This document shows positions 9,360 through 24,300 of a stretch of DNA of 64,000 bases, one piece after another. The notes under the pieces were generated by a model. That model made no database searches. It saw only the letters and a program-made list of their open reading frames with translations, and was not told where the DNA came from. Position 1 is the stretch's first letter; every line of letters starts with the position of its first letter. Origin of the DNA: Microbulbifer sp. ALW1 (lineage in GTDB: Bacteria > Pseudomonadota > Gammaproteobacteria > Pseudomonadales > Cellvibrionaceae). The stretch covers positions 2,644,501 to 2,708,500 of the forward strand of contig NZ_CP047569.1 in NCBI RefSeq assembly GCF_009903625.1, in the 5' to 3' direction. The position numbers and the translations under genes are program-made.

Positions 9360-12300
9360 ATGACCGCTGTTATTACCTCGAATGGACTGGGCTTACTGAA
9401 CTCCTCCGCCGATATCCTCGGGGCCTTGGGGCAGAATGGCCAGGCTAGCTTAGGACAGGCAGGGCTGAACAGTTATGTAAACGCTGCGAGCGGTAACCTA
9501 TTTGTTCGTCAGGCAGACGAGCTGTTGATGGGCTTGGGGTTGGATGCAGGTCTGGTACGTACCTACAACAGTCAGGGCAGTTTTACTGGCGGTATGGGTG
9601 ATCAGTGGCGGCTGAGTGCCAATCGTTCGTTGGTTATTTCAGGTGATCCGGTTAATGACCTGGAGAATGTCACTATTCGCCGGATCGCCGGCGACGGCTC
9701 TGACATTACCTTTACCTACGATGCGACCTCTGGCGAATTCGTCGCTAAGGAAGGGAGCGGTGCGCACGATGCGATCCGCTATGACGCGACAAATAATGCA
9801 TGGGTGTTCACCGCCGATGACGGTGCGGTAACGGAAACCTATAACGCATCGGGTCAGCTCACCAAGATGTCGGACCGTGCTGGCAATGAAATCAGTTATC
9901 AATACAACGCCAACGGCCAGCTGGAAGAGATCCTTCTGCAAGACGGCCAGAAAATGGTGCTGCATTACAACGCCAGTAACCAGCTGGAATCGCTGGAGAC
10001 GCGGTCAAGCGGCGAAAATCTGGTACAGGTCTACTACAGCTACGATGCAAATGGTCGCCTGGAAACGGTTTCCATTGATTTGGAGCTGGGGGCTGACAAC
10101 AGTATTGCCGATGGCAAAGCCTACACCACCACCTATAGCTACGACGGTAGCAGCAACCGTATCGCCACCATCACCCAGAGTGACGGCACCACCGTCAGTT
10201 TTGACTACGAACTGATCGACGGCAAGTATGCTGTCAAAACGGTCACCGATGGCCAGAACAAGGTAACCACCTACAACTACGGCTTAAGCGATGCCAACGG
10301 CTCGTATACCGAAGTTGTTTCCCCCCTGGGGGAAAGCACCAAAATGTACTTTAACAGCGCAACGGGCTATTTGGAGCGTTTGGAAAGCCCGGCTGTTGAT
10401 GGGCAGCGCCAGGTTGTGCGCTATGCCTATGACGCTGACGGTAACCTTGAGCATGTCATTGATAACGCCAACAACCGCATAGACTATCGATATGATGCCA
10501 GCGGTAACCAAACGGCTGTGCGCGATAGTATCGGCAACACGGTTACCCGTACCTATAGCTCAGAAAATCAGCTGCTCACTGAAACCCGCTACCTGGTGGC
10601 TGATCCAGATAGCATCGATCAGCCGGGTGCCCCGAGCGGTGCGCAAACCAGTCGTTATATCTATAACGCACAGGGCTTGTTGGCGTATACCGTTGGTGCA
10701 GATGGATCAGCATCGGCATTTGATTATGACGGGTTCGGGCAGCTTTCTGATACCTGGGTAATGACGGATGACCACTATGATGTATCGGGCCTTGCCGATG
10801 ATGAGGCGCCCAGTCTTGCTGCAATGGATACGTGGCGCTCCGGTCTGGATCTGAGCCGGGCTCAGCGAACCACTCTTACTTATGACTTTCGCGGTCAGCT
10901 GCAAAGCAGTACTCAGTGGAATACCCTGGATGCTGCAGGCGAAGGCGTCGGAACGGCGGCAACCAGCTACTTCTTCTATGACCAAACCGGGCAACTGATT
11001 AAGCAGGTTTCTGCCGAAGCGGAATCTGCTAGCGCTACCGCTGCTGCTGTAGAAACGGATTACGCCGCCGTTTACAGCTACGACGGTATGGGCCGTGTAA
11101 CCAGTGTCACCAATGCAGAAGGCAACCAGGTTACAACGACCTATAAAGACGGCCAGAGCACCATTGAAGTACAAAATGGACTGGGTCTAACCACCAGCTC
11201 TGTTTATGACGCGCGGGGTCAACTAACGAGCGTTACCCGGAGTGCCGGTGGTGGCACTGAGGACTATGGGTCCAGTCGTTATTATTACGATGACAATGGC
11301 CGCTTGCGCACCAGTGTGGATGCCGCAGGTGCTCGTAGCTATCAGTTTTACAACGCGTTGGGTCAAGTTGTTTACAGTGTCGACGCGAGCGGCGGTGTTA
11401 CCGAGTTTAAATATAACGATCAAAACCAGCTTGAAGAGCGCATCGTATTTACCAATACCGTTGATGCGGCTACGTGGTTCGATGAAGGTGCCCAGCAATA
11501 CTTTATTACTACTGCGGATTTTGAAGGGAACTTTAAACCCACTACAGATGGCTTGGATCGCAGTGTCAGCTTTACCTATCTGGATAATGGGTTGTTGCAG
11601 ACTGAAACGGCGGGCGTAGGTGATAATCCGGTCGTCACCACCTATCACTACGACGGTGCAGGTCAGTTACTCAGAACGGAAACCAGTGCCGATGGCGTAG
11701 GTACCGATGGAAACCGTGAAAGTCGCTTTTTCTATGACAGTGTTGGGCGTCAGCTGGGCACGGTCGATGCAGAAGGCTACCTGATCCAGAACCGCTACAA
11801 CGCTGCCGGGCAATTGGTGCAGCAAATCCGCTACGCCACTCAACTCGACAGCGCCGACGCCTTTAGCGAGAGCAATGACTTCAGCGCACTGCTCACTCTC
11901 GTGGGTACCGATGCGCAGGACCGGTCCGTCCGCTACTACTACAACAGCAAAGGGCAGCTCAGTCACGAAATCTCCCACCAGGGTTACGTCACCCAATACG
12001 AATATAATCTGAGCGGCCAGCAAGCCAAGGTCACTCAGTTTGCCACTGCGCTCAACGCTGGCCAGTTGGCTGCGCTCACTGACATCAGTGGTGTCACCCC
12101 GACTGCAGATGCCGACAAAGACCAGTGGATCAGCTATAGCTACGATCATGCCGGGCGCCTGCAGACCAGCCGCAATCACCGTGGGCTATATGTATTCAAC
12201 CAATACGACAATACCGGTAACCTCGTTCAGGTCACCAGTTACCAGATCGATAGCAACGGTGATGCTGTCGACACTGACGGGGATGGTCAAACCAGCGACA

Positions 12301-15300
12301 ATATCCGAAACCGGTATCTGCGCTACGATGCCGCTGGCCAACTAACTGGCGAGCTAAATGCGCAACAGTTGGCTGATATCGCCGGAACGCTCGGTATCAC
12401 CCTGAACAGTAATGGCGCGACCGAATTAACGAAAACGCAGCTGGATACGGCAATTGACACCCACAATCAAGGGGTGCGTCATATCTATAGCAGTGCTGGC
12501 CGCTTAATCGAAAGTCAGGATACCCAGGGTAACAGTACGCACTACATCTACGATGAGCGCGGTCAGCTTGTCTACCTGATTGTCGAGGATGCGCAAACTC
12601 AAAAGGCCAGCGTTACCGAGACCCGTTATAACGTCTTTGGTGATGCCCGCAGCAGCCGCGGCTATGCCCAGAAATTTGATCTTAGTGATGGACCTACCAA
12701 TAGCGCACTCAACAACGCACTCGCAAACGCGCAGGGCGCAGTAACTGGCGAGCTGGAGTCGCTTGTAGGCGGCTTGGCGGACGATGGCCGCGACCGTGTA
12801 ACCAGCTATCACTACAACACCCGTGGCCAGCTGGCGACCGTATTGCGTCAGGTTATAGACAGCCAGAGCCAGCCCGCGTCGCTGACCACCACCAATGACT
12901 ACACAACCTGGGGCGAACTGAAAACCGTTACCACCGATATCGGCGCGATCGACCAGGCGGGAAGTGAAACTCGGGTCAGCAAATTTACCTATGACAATCG
13001 CGGCCTCCAGCTCACTAGCGTGCAGGATTCCGGCGCGTTACCTGCGAACCTGAATATCACCAGCAGCCAGGAATACGATGCCTTTGGTCGTGTCACGCAA
13101 GCCACCGATGCGCGTGGCAACACCAGCTATTACGACTATCAGGATCAGGGTCGTACCGTTGTGGTCACGGACCCGCTCACCAACGAAACCACAAGTACTT
13201 ATGACGCTTTTGGGCGAGTACTGACCACAACCAATGCACTGGACCAGGTAACCACCTACGCTTACAGCTTTGACGCGGAATCCGGCGAGCAGACCACCGT
13301 CGTAACCATGCCGGGCAATATCACGACGAGTACGGCAACGGATAGCTTCGGTCAGACGATTCGTGTTACTGATGCAGAAGGGCATGAAACACGTTTTACC
13401 TACGACCTGAACGGAAACCTCAAAACATCAGAGCAAACCATTGAAGGGCAGGACGTAACGGCAGCGACCAATGAATATAACGCGGCCAATCAGCTGGTAG
13501 CGACGGTTGACGCGGAAGGACGGAAAGTAAGCTACAGCTACGATGCCAATAGCCGTGTACTGACGCAGGTAATCGATCCGGAAGGCCTGAATCTCGGTAC
13601 GCAATACAGTTATGACGGCTTGGGCCAAGCGGTTAGTGTTGTTGATGCAGAAAATCGCAAAGTAACTACGATTTACGACGCCCAGGGCAATAAAGCCCAG
13701 GTTATCGTTGACCCGGAAGGCCTTGCGTTAACGACCACTTACACCTATGACGTAAACAACAACGTAACCAGTGTCACCGATGGTAATGGCGATACCGCTT
13801 ACTATGCCTACGATGCTCTGAATCGTTTGCGTTTTGTGGTTGACGGCAATCGCCATGTAATCGAAACCGTCTACGACGCAGCGGGTAATGTGATCCAAAG
13901 CAAGCGCCATCAAGATGCGCTGCCTGGTGCATTGAGCGATCTGTCTGAAAGTGGCATCGCGACGTATTTGAGCGGTATAAGCGCTGAGAACACAGCCCAG
14001 TCGACGCGCTATATCTACGATATTGCCGGTCGCCAACGCTATACAATCAACAGCGCTGGCTATGCGATAGAAACTGCTTACGATGATCTGGGTCGTGTTA
14101 CCGAAACCCACCGCTACCCAACAGCAGTAGATTCGCAGCTAGACGATGCGAGTCTCACCAGTGTCATTGGCGCGCAGACTCCCGCTCGCTCTGAATACAC
14201 CTTCTACAACGACCGCAACGAACGCGCGTTCTTTGTGGACGCAGAAGGCTATGTCAACCAGTACGGTTACGACAATAACGGGCGCCTCATCCAAGTAGCC
14301 CGCTACGACTACAAGGTCGATGGCGCTGCAATCGTAGATGCTGAAGCGCTGGCCACCGCCGTTGACGGTCAGCAAAATATCGCCACCTATACGACTTACG
14401 ACGAAGCCGGACGTGAGCGCTTTTACATTGATGGCGATGGGTATATCAGCGAGACGGTTTACGATGACTCCGGGAAGGTATTAGAGCGTATCCAATACGG
14501 TCTCAGCTATACCGGCGTACCATCAGATACTGCAGCAGTCGAGAGCTTTATCGATAGTCAGGGTGGTTACGGAAGCAACAGCCTTCGCTCTGTTTACGAT
14601 ACCGCGGGCCGCATCGCCTTCGAAGTCAATGCGGCCGGTGACATCATCCAATTTATTTACACGGATACAGGGAAAGTCCGCCAAAAAATCGCCTTTAATG
14701 GTGTAACAGCGAGTACTGCAGACGACACGTTGGCGGAAATTGCGGCGCTTGTCAGCACAGTTACCAGCGAAAACAAACAGAGCATCACCAGTGTCTACGA
14801 TAGCGCTGGGCAACTGCACTACAGCATCAACAGTGGTGGCTATGTTACCGAATACCAATACGATGCCGCTGGTAATGCGACCGTCCTGCGGCAATACGAT
14901 ACAAAGCTTAGCGGTGACATCGCCAGCCTGACCGCCGCACAGATCCAGAGCCAGGTAAGCGCAGGCACTATGCGCACCAGCCACAGTGTGTACGACGCCA
15001 CTGGCCGCGTACGCTTCGAAATCAACCCTGCCGGTTATATCAGCGAATACGAATACGACAGCTTCGGAAACGTCACCCGAATGCTGCAATACGACTATGT
15101 GTACGCGAGCAGTTTGGAAGAAGCGGATATCGAGTCTGCTATTCAAAGTGGTAGCTGGGAAGATTCTGCGCGTATTACCCAAACCGACTACGATGCGCTC
15201 AACCGCGCAGTTTCTCTTACCGATGCCGAAGGGCATACAGAATACTATGGCTACGACGCCTTCGGTAATCTGACGAGTTTTACCAGCAAGTTGGGTAGCG

Positions 15301-18300
15301 CCGCCAATGATCCGGAATACACCTGGGTCTACGAGTACGACATGCGCGGCAATCGGGTGAAAGAGATCACTCCAGAAGAGAACTTCTATCTCTCCAGTGG
15401 CATTGCCAGCCTACAGCTGATCAGCGACGGCAAGCTCATCACAGAAATGACCTACGACTTCCGCGGGCAGCTCAGTAGTCGCACGGAAGGGGTTTATCTG
15501 AATGGTGCGGCGGAAAACCGCAGTCTGGCGCGTACCACAAGCTATCAGTACGACGATCGCGGCAACCAGATCGGTATCACGTACCCCGATGTTGATGGTC
15601 AGACGCCGCAGGTCAATACTCTCTATGATGCCTTTGGTAATGCCGTGGCCAACAAGGACGTACGGGGTTACTACGCCTACAAGATCTACGATGCGGAAAA
15701 CCAGCTTGAGTATGAGATTGATGCCGAAGGTTACATCACCGCATACGAGTACGATGCTTACGGTAACCAGACCGGGCTGACCCGCTATGCCAAGGCCTGG
15801 ACCGATGCCGCGAGCCGAGGGCTGGCGGCGGTCAGTAGTACCGAGGTAAACAACAAGCTTGAGGAGAGCGGCTACGGTAACAACACCGCCAATCGCACCC
15901 TGAGTCGGGAATACGACAACCTCAATCGCCTGAGTAAGGTAGAGGAAGAGACTGTCAACTACTTCGACCCGGAGACGGGCGAGAGTGGTAGCGCGGCCCC
16001 GGTGACTGAATACCAGTACACAGCCTATGGAGAGCTAGAAAAAACCAGAGTTAAACTGAGCGGTGAAAACGAAGAAGATAGTACCTGGGTAAATACTCAC
16101 CACTACTACAATAACCTCGGCCAGAAGGTCATGACGGTTGATGCCGAGCGTTATGTCACCGAGTGGCAGTACACCGAGTTCGGCCAGGCCGAGTTTGTCA
16201 CCGAGTATGCCCGCGCACTGGGTGTCGGTGTTGACCTGGATAGCGGCAAGCCCTCGGCCCCTGCCACCTCGAACAGCAACGACTCGGATATCGGCCGCGA
16301 CCGCAGGCGCCAGTTTGTGTATGACAAGCTGGGTCAGCTGAAAGAGGAATGGCTACTCAACTACGAGTACGATCTGCTGGATAACACCAACGGCTATAGC
16401 GTAACCCAGAATCAAGTGTATGCCGCCAAGGTGCAGGAGAACCAATACGACGCCCTGGGCCGGGTGATCGAAGCACTCGATATTAACGGCAACCGAGTCC
16501 TTACCGGCTACAACAAGCTGGGCCACAACACCTGGACCAAGCAGGATGCCCGGGGCATCCTGCTTAACACCAGCACCAGCACCAGCGGTGCCCTGAGTGG
16601 CACCGCCAGCACCCTGGAGCAGCAAGACGAGGTATTGCTTAACAACACCGCGAGCCGTACCCCCTACGTCGACTACAGCTACGACCTCTTCGGCAATGTG
16701 CTGAAAGAACACCGCTACGCCAATTACACCGACGACGGGAACAATAGTAACGATACCAGCAGCGCTGACCAGATCACCTACAGCGAGTACGACAGCCACG
16801 GCCGCCAGGTCAAAGTGCGTAACGCCAACGGCGATGAAACCAGCTACCAATACGACCTCGCTGGACACGTCACCGAGACCAGCCAGACCTACCAGAACGC
16901 CAAAGGCACTGCCACTTACGCCGCTAAGACCAGTTATGTGTACGACAAGCTGGGCCAGCAGATCACTACCGAGATCGACCTTGGTAACAGTGCTCAGTGG
17001 AACCTAGACAACGTCTCGGTGGGCAACCAGTTTATCGAAGTCAAGTACAACGCCTTCGGAGAAGTGACCGCTCGCGGCGACAACCGCAGTAACTTCCAGG
17101 AGAGCTTCACTTACGACAACGCCGGGCGCATGATCGCCGGTACCGATGCCAAGGGAGCCCTGGTCAACTATACCTACGACCTGCGCGGTCAACTTGTGCG
17201 CGAACAGTCACTCGCTGCCGATGGCGGTCTCTACACCAAGCTCTACTACCGCGATGGCCTTGGCCGGGTAGGGCGGACAGAACTTGGCACTCTCAGTCAG
17301 AGTTTTAGTGGAGACACTCCCAGCCTGACTCCCAATTATTACCAGAGTTACGATCGCTGGGGCAACGTACTTCAGCAAAGCGACGCTATCGGCTATCTCA
17401 CTACGTATAAATACAACCAGCTAGACCAGGTCACTTGGGAGCAAAAAAGTGAAACACTGGTGGTCGATGAGCAAGGCGTAGAAGAGGGTAAGAACCCCGA
17501 GACCTTCTACTACTACGATCTCGGTGGTAACCGCATCGCGGAAACCGATGCTCGTGGCCATAGCCGTTACCAAGAGTACGATGACTATGGTCGACTGCTG
17601 AAAAAGGTCGATGCTCTGGGTGCCGAAACACACTATGCGTACGACATTTTCAATCGTGAGGTCGCCAAACAAAACGCAATTGGTTACATCACCACCACCC
17701 AATATGACCGCCTGGACAACATTACCGGCCTCGGCGACGTCCGCTTCGAAACGGATGGTGATGCCTACAACCAGACGTTGATCAAACATACCTACAACGA
17801 ATTGAATCACCAGATTCAAACCCAGATCGCCTATAGCGGTAGCGGTGCAAGTACGATCTTTGCGACTAGCTACACCGATTATGATGTGCGTGGCAATGTG
17901 GTCAGAACAGAATCTGCCGAAGGTGTGATCAAAGAGTACTATTTCGACGCACGTGGGAAAAAAATTGTCGATCGTAATGGTCTGCACACCAGTGGTAGTA
18001 GTCATCAGCTCAGCTGGGACTACGACTACTTCGGCCGGGTTCAAAGCTACAACGATCTGAGTGGTACCGCCTTTACCTATGAGTACTATGACAACGGCCA
18101 GCTCAAGCGCAAAGTGCGCACCGTGGAAAAGGATGAAACGGTGCTTGAGAACGGTGAGACCGTAAACAAGTACGGCATCGAATATAGCTACTATGACAAT
18201 GGATCCCTCAAGGCTATTAATGATAAAGACAGTAGCCTGTACGCTGAATATGAATATGACGAGAACGGGCAGCGTAGCTATGATTATGTTCGCGGCACCG

Positions 18301-21300
18301 ACGCGCGAGGAATCCTCTATGAGCAGGCGACACACACACGCTATGACGAACATGGGCGCTTGAGCCGAGTAAAGACTATCGACCTACGGCAAGATCTGGT
18401 GACTCTGGATGCTACCTATAAGTACGATGAGGTTGGTAACCGGCGTTCAGTGAAGGTCGCATCGAAGTACGATTACACTTATACACCTCCGGTGAATCAT
18501 GCGCCGGTGGCGAATGGCACAATTTCGGAAAAAAGTATCCGTGAGCTTGAGGCCAAGAAAATACTTTTAGGGCAAAACCTATTTACGGATCAGGATGCGG
18601 GCGACGAATTAACCTATGAAATAAAGGTAAAAGGGTGGACATGGCAGCCGCAAGGAATTTGGGTTCCTCCTCAGGGCGGAGACCCCGGCTACTATATGCC
18701 GGGTTATGTCCGGGATAGTTCTCTTTCGTCACCGCCAAGTTGGATTGGGCTTGAAGTCGACCAGAGTAATCAATTCTATTTGGATATATTGGACGTTCCC
18801 ATCGGAGCTTCTGACTCAGTGGATTATGCAAGCTCCCGAGATAATGAGGGAGAGTTTGTAATCTATCTGATTGCTAAAGATAGAAGTGGCTACTCCACAA
18901 CGCACCAATTTGATCTTCAGATTAACCCCTACTTGAATCAAGCCCCTACGCTGGAAATTCCGCTGGCAAATCAGGCTGCGACCGAAGGTTCGGCATGGAA
19001 TTACCAAATCCCAGCAGGAGCATTTAAAGATCCTGATGGCTTCCCGTTAACCTATTCGGCGAAACAGGTTGTTCCTGGCTACTGGCAGGAGATTGAATTA
19101 GCTCCGGGTGAGCCTGATATTGTTTGGGTTGAAGAGCAAGAAGTAGCACTGCCGGGCTGGATTAGTTTCGATGTGGTCACCGGAAAGTTCACTGGTACAA
19201 GAACAGGCATCACGCTTAGCGAGTCGATTAATATTCGTGTTAAGGCGACCGATAGTGGTGAGCCCGCTAAATCTGTAACTGATGAGTTTGTCTTGACGGT
19301 AACTCCTCAGAATGACGCGCCAAGTTCTACTGCCATTGAAGATAAAACTGTACAAGAGAGTAAGGTTCTCTATGTAAATTTCGAAGATTACTTTTGGGAT
19401 CTTAATGATGACAGTCTGAATTATACAGTTACGTTAAACGATGGTAGTCCAGTTCCATCATGGATTACTTGGCACTCTGCGCATACGTTGAAAATTGATC
19501 CTGATTACGGCCACAAGGGAAGCTACTCCTTTAAAGTGGTAGCGAATGATGGGAAAGGCGGAACTGCGACCCGAACCTTCAACGTTAGCGTTACTCAAGG
19601 CCCGAATCGCGCGCCTATTGTTGTAAACGCTATTTCTGACCAGACGATAAACGAGCAGGAAGCATGGACCTTCGTTGTTCCAGCCAGCACTTTCTCGGAT
19701 CCGGATGGAGACGCGCTTACCTATACAGGTATGCTCCAGGTTTGGGTGGAGGAACAAACTGTATGGGATGGCGAGGCTCAAGAATATTTCACTATCCCCG
19801 CACGTTGGGATTATCAGGAATTGCCGTCTTGGATCTCATTTAATACCAATACCCGAACTTTCACTGGCACTCGCTTGGGAATGACCACCGGCTCGGAAAC
19901 CTATCGTCTGGCGGTAATCGCAAAAGATACGGGTGCTCGAACTGGAACGGCATCATTTGAACTAACGGTTATTGACCAAAATGAAGCACCGGTAGTGGGC
20001 ACTCTACTGGCGAACCAGTCGGTACAAGAAACAAAGTCTGGATCCTATACCTTCGGTGCTAACTATTTCGTCGATAGTAATGGGGATGTGCTCACTTATT
20101 CAGCAAAACTCAGCAATGGTAGTGCGCTTCCCAGCTGGATCAGTTTTAATAAAACCACGCGTACGTTTACCTGGAACCCGGCATACGGTAATAAGGGAAC
20201 CTATGATATTAGAGTTACTGCTGATGATAATAATGGTGGAACCGTATCTGATATATTCCGCCTGACGGTTACCGAAGGGCCAAATCGGGCTCCGATCAGG
20301 AATACCGCGATACCCAATGCGTCGGTGAATGAGGGCACTGCATGGAATTATCAGATTCCATCCAGTTATTTCACTGATCCTGATAATCATGCTCTTAGCT
20401 TTGTGGCCAAAAAGGTCGTTCCAGGCTATTGGCAGGAAATTGAGCTAACCCCCGGTGAGCCAGATATTATTTGGGTCGAAGAGCAGGAAGTAGCCCTGCC
20501 CAGTTGGCTTACTTTTAACGCGGGAACTCGAACCTTTACCGGCACAAGGACAGGAATAGTTACCAATGAATCCTATACGATCAGGGTTACTGTAACTGAT
20601 GGTGGTAGCCCGGCAAAATCGGTAACGGATGATTTTACTCTGACTGTGGTTGCCGCCAATGACGCCCCCACGGGTGATGTTCCCAATCAGTCAGTGCAGG
20701 AGAGCAAATCCCTAACGGTCAATCTCAATAATCATATTATAGATGTAAACCAGGATACTCTTAGTTATACCGCTACGCTTTCGGATGGCTCCGCATTGCC
20801 TGGCTGGGTCACCTGGACCAACAGTTCCACGCTTAAGTTCACTCCTGACTACGGGCACCAAGGCAGTTACACAATAAAAGTGACAGCCAATGATGGACGT
20901 GGTGGCACCAAAGTCGATAACTTCACCGTTTCGGTAACCGAAGGCCCGAATCGAACGCCGACTGTAGCGAATGCGATTCCGAATCAAAGTGTGAACGAGC
21001 GGAGTGCCTGGAGCTATCAAGTCCCTACGAACACCTTTACTGATCCGGATGGAGATACCTTGACCTATCAAGGATATCTCCGAGTTTGGGTGGCTGAACA
21101 ATATGTTCCCGCGCAGGGAGGCGATCCTGCTTATACCATCCCCGCCCACTGGGAAAATCGTAATCTTTCAGAAAGTGGCTGGATTTCATTCAATACAACT
21201 ACACGTACCTTTTCCGGGACGCGTAATGGGCTTAATGGAAGCAACGAAGTCTACCAGCTTGCAGTTGCGGCCAAAGACCCAGACGGTCGTACAGGTTATG

Positions 21301-24300
21301 ACTATTTCTCAATCACTGTAGTTGATATTAACGAGGCTCCTACGGTCGCTACCTTACTGGCGAACAAGTCGGTTCAGGAAACAAAGTCTGGGTCTTATAC
21401 TTTTAGTGCCAGCTCTTTCGTGGATTCCAATGGCGACTCGTTGACGTACTCCGCGAAGCTCAACAATGGTAGCGCATTACCCAGCTGGATTACCTTTAAT
21501 GCTAGTAGCCGTACTTTCAGCTGGAGCCCTGGCTATGGGACCAAGGGTGCCTATGACATCAAGGTTACTGCCAATGACGGTAATGGCGGGACGGTGTCAG
21601 ATGTATTCCGGCTGACAGTTACCGAAGGACCCAACCGAGCGCCGGTGAAAAACACGGCTGTTCCCAATAAATCGATCAATGAAGGTCAAGCCTGGACCTA
21701 TCAAATACCTTCCAGTTATTTTACTGACCCCGATGGCCATACCTTGACCTTTGTGGCGAAAAAGGTAGTTCCAGGATACTGGGATCCACAGGGATACTGG
21801 AATGCGGCTGATCAAGCTTGGGAACCAGTTTATATAGAGGAGCAGGAGGTTGCTCTTCCTAGTTGGCTTTCATTCACCAGTAGCAATAGAACGTTTTCAG
21901 GTACTAGAACGGGAATTACGAAGAACGAGAGTTTTACTATCCGACTGAAGGTGACAGATAGCGGGTCCCCAGCTCTTTCTATAACTGACGAATTTACAAT
22001 TACCGTAATAGCGGCAAATGACGCACCAACGGGAACGCTGGTCGACAAATCGGTAATGGAGAATCGGACGTTAAGCTACAACCTGAATAATGATATTTCA
22101 GACGTTAACGGTGATTCGCTCAGTTACTCCGCTACACTAAGTAATGGTAACGCTTTACCAAGCTGGATAACCTGGAGTAACGCTTCGACCCTGTATTTTG
22201 ATCCCGACTACGGTCATAAAGGGACATATGATATCAAGGTCACCGCGAGTGATGGTCGCGGCGGAACTCGGGTAGATACTTTCCGATTGACGGTAGATCA
22301 AGGTGCTAACCGGGCGCCAACGGTTGCAAATGGTATTTCCAATAAGACCGCAACAGAGCATGTTGCCTGGAGCTATACCGTACCCACTTCGACCTTTAGT
22401 GATCCTGATGGCGATGTGCTGACTTATGCAGCCTACAAACGAGTCTGGGTTCCAGAGGAAACCATAGACCTGAGTGGCGGTGAACCTGGGGTTCCGCAAG
22501 AAATTGTGACAATTCCTGCGCACTGGGACTATGTAGCGCTGCCAAGTTGGATCTCATTCAATACCTCGACCAGGAAGTTCTCGGGTACTCGCAGCGGTAT
22601 TTCAAGTAATGAAACCTGGCAACTTGCCGTCAGAGCGAAAGATCCCAGCGGTAGAACTGTCTATACGCACTTCAATCTGACAGTGCAACCCGGTAATGAG
22701 CCGCCGATTGTGGCGAATCCAATTCCCAATCGGTCGGGTTCTGTGGGCTCTGCCTTTAGTTACACTTTCCCCACTAGTACCTTTTCCGATCCTAATGGGG
22801 ATTCGCTGACGTATAGCGCAAAACTGAGTAACGGAAATAATCTGCCGAGCTGGCTGTCGTTTAATGCCAGCACCAGGAAGTTCAGCGGCACTCCGACATC
22901 GGGAGGAACGTGGGATGTACGCGTAACTGCTAATGATGGAAATGGTGGAACCGTCTCTGACATTTTCCGTATCACCGTTACTTCCAACAGCGCGCCAGTT
23001 CTCGTAACTCCGATCCCGAATAGGTACTACACGGTACAGATCGGTGATCCGATTTACTTTTCTGTGAAGAATAACTTCAGTGATCCTGACGGCGACACTT
23101 TGACTTTCTCCGCCAGCGGTCTTCCGTCGGGTATGTCGATTAATTCGAGTACTGGTGCTATCAGCGGGCTTGGTTTCGGTTACTGGACCGTTACTGTTAC
23201 TGCATCAGACGGCAAGGGGGGCAGTAAATCTGATTCATTCATACTCAATGTGGAAAGGGATTTCGGCGGCGGCATCAATCCGTATATGGCTCCCTTGAGC
23301 ATGAGTATGAGTATGAGCATGGCTATCCCGGAAGAGCCGGGCGGCTACATTGATCCCGACGATGACTGGTGGGGTACTGATCCCACGATCACCCGGCATG
23401 AAAATTACTGGTACAAGTACGATGCGGAAAATCGCATGTTGGTATCAGAGGGGGATCTTGTTGGAGGGGAGATTACTGTCTCGACCGGAAAAGGCAGCCT
23501 TATTGAGTACGATGCGGTTGGTAATCAGGTTTTGCGCGTCGAAAAAACGGGCTCCGGTAATAGCTATAATGCTCAGCGCTTCAACTATAACCAGATTGGT
23601 CAATTAGTATCTCTCGAGAGTGTTAATGGTGCCTATGCAGGCAGTATCGACTGGTCGGTGAAGGCAACACGCGATAGTAAGTACGCTGACAACTCGATCT
23701 GGCAGACCGCGACGAGCTACGGATACGATATAGCAGGTCGCAATACCACTACGACCAATTATTTCGGCTCGGGCGAGACGCGGCGTTTCCGGGTTGAGAT
23801 CGATGATGGTAAATACGAGTTCTACGACCAGTCCGTTGCAGGGGAGCAGGAGTCACAAACCAGAACGTATTTTGATAAAGATGGCAAGGTGACCTTGGTT
23901 GAAAACCTGGGACATACAGTCACTGGTTGGAACACCATTGGCGGTCACTATAACGTGCCATCATTGAAAATACTTTCGAAAGTAACCTATGGCGCAAGCT
24001 CCTATGACGCGGCAGGCCGTTTGGTTAACTACAACTACATCAAGCTCTTAAAAGGGGAGGGGGATACCGAAGAGCTGTCAAGCTATACATTGACGTATAC
24101 CTATACCTATCAAAGTCGCGACAGCTACCTTACAAATACGGTAACTGGCGTTGGTAGTAATACCAATCATAAAGATGGTGTGAATGTCAGCTATTACGAT
24201 GATAGCGGCCGCCTGCGTTACACCAACGAGACCTACAAAACCGACCAAATTTCTGAACAGCAACGGCGCTATTTCCGCTACAACGGTGATGGTCAGATTA

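Noticed and set aside
17421..18353. A 310-residue open frame on the minus strand inside the giant YD-repeat gene
   Set aside because: Shadow of the repeat region: hydrophobic low-complexity translation caused by antisense reading of Tyr/Asp/Gly codons, no RBS, and the plus frame is clearly the gene. The same applies to 14523-15236, 16353-16868 and 11667-12179.
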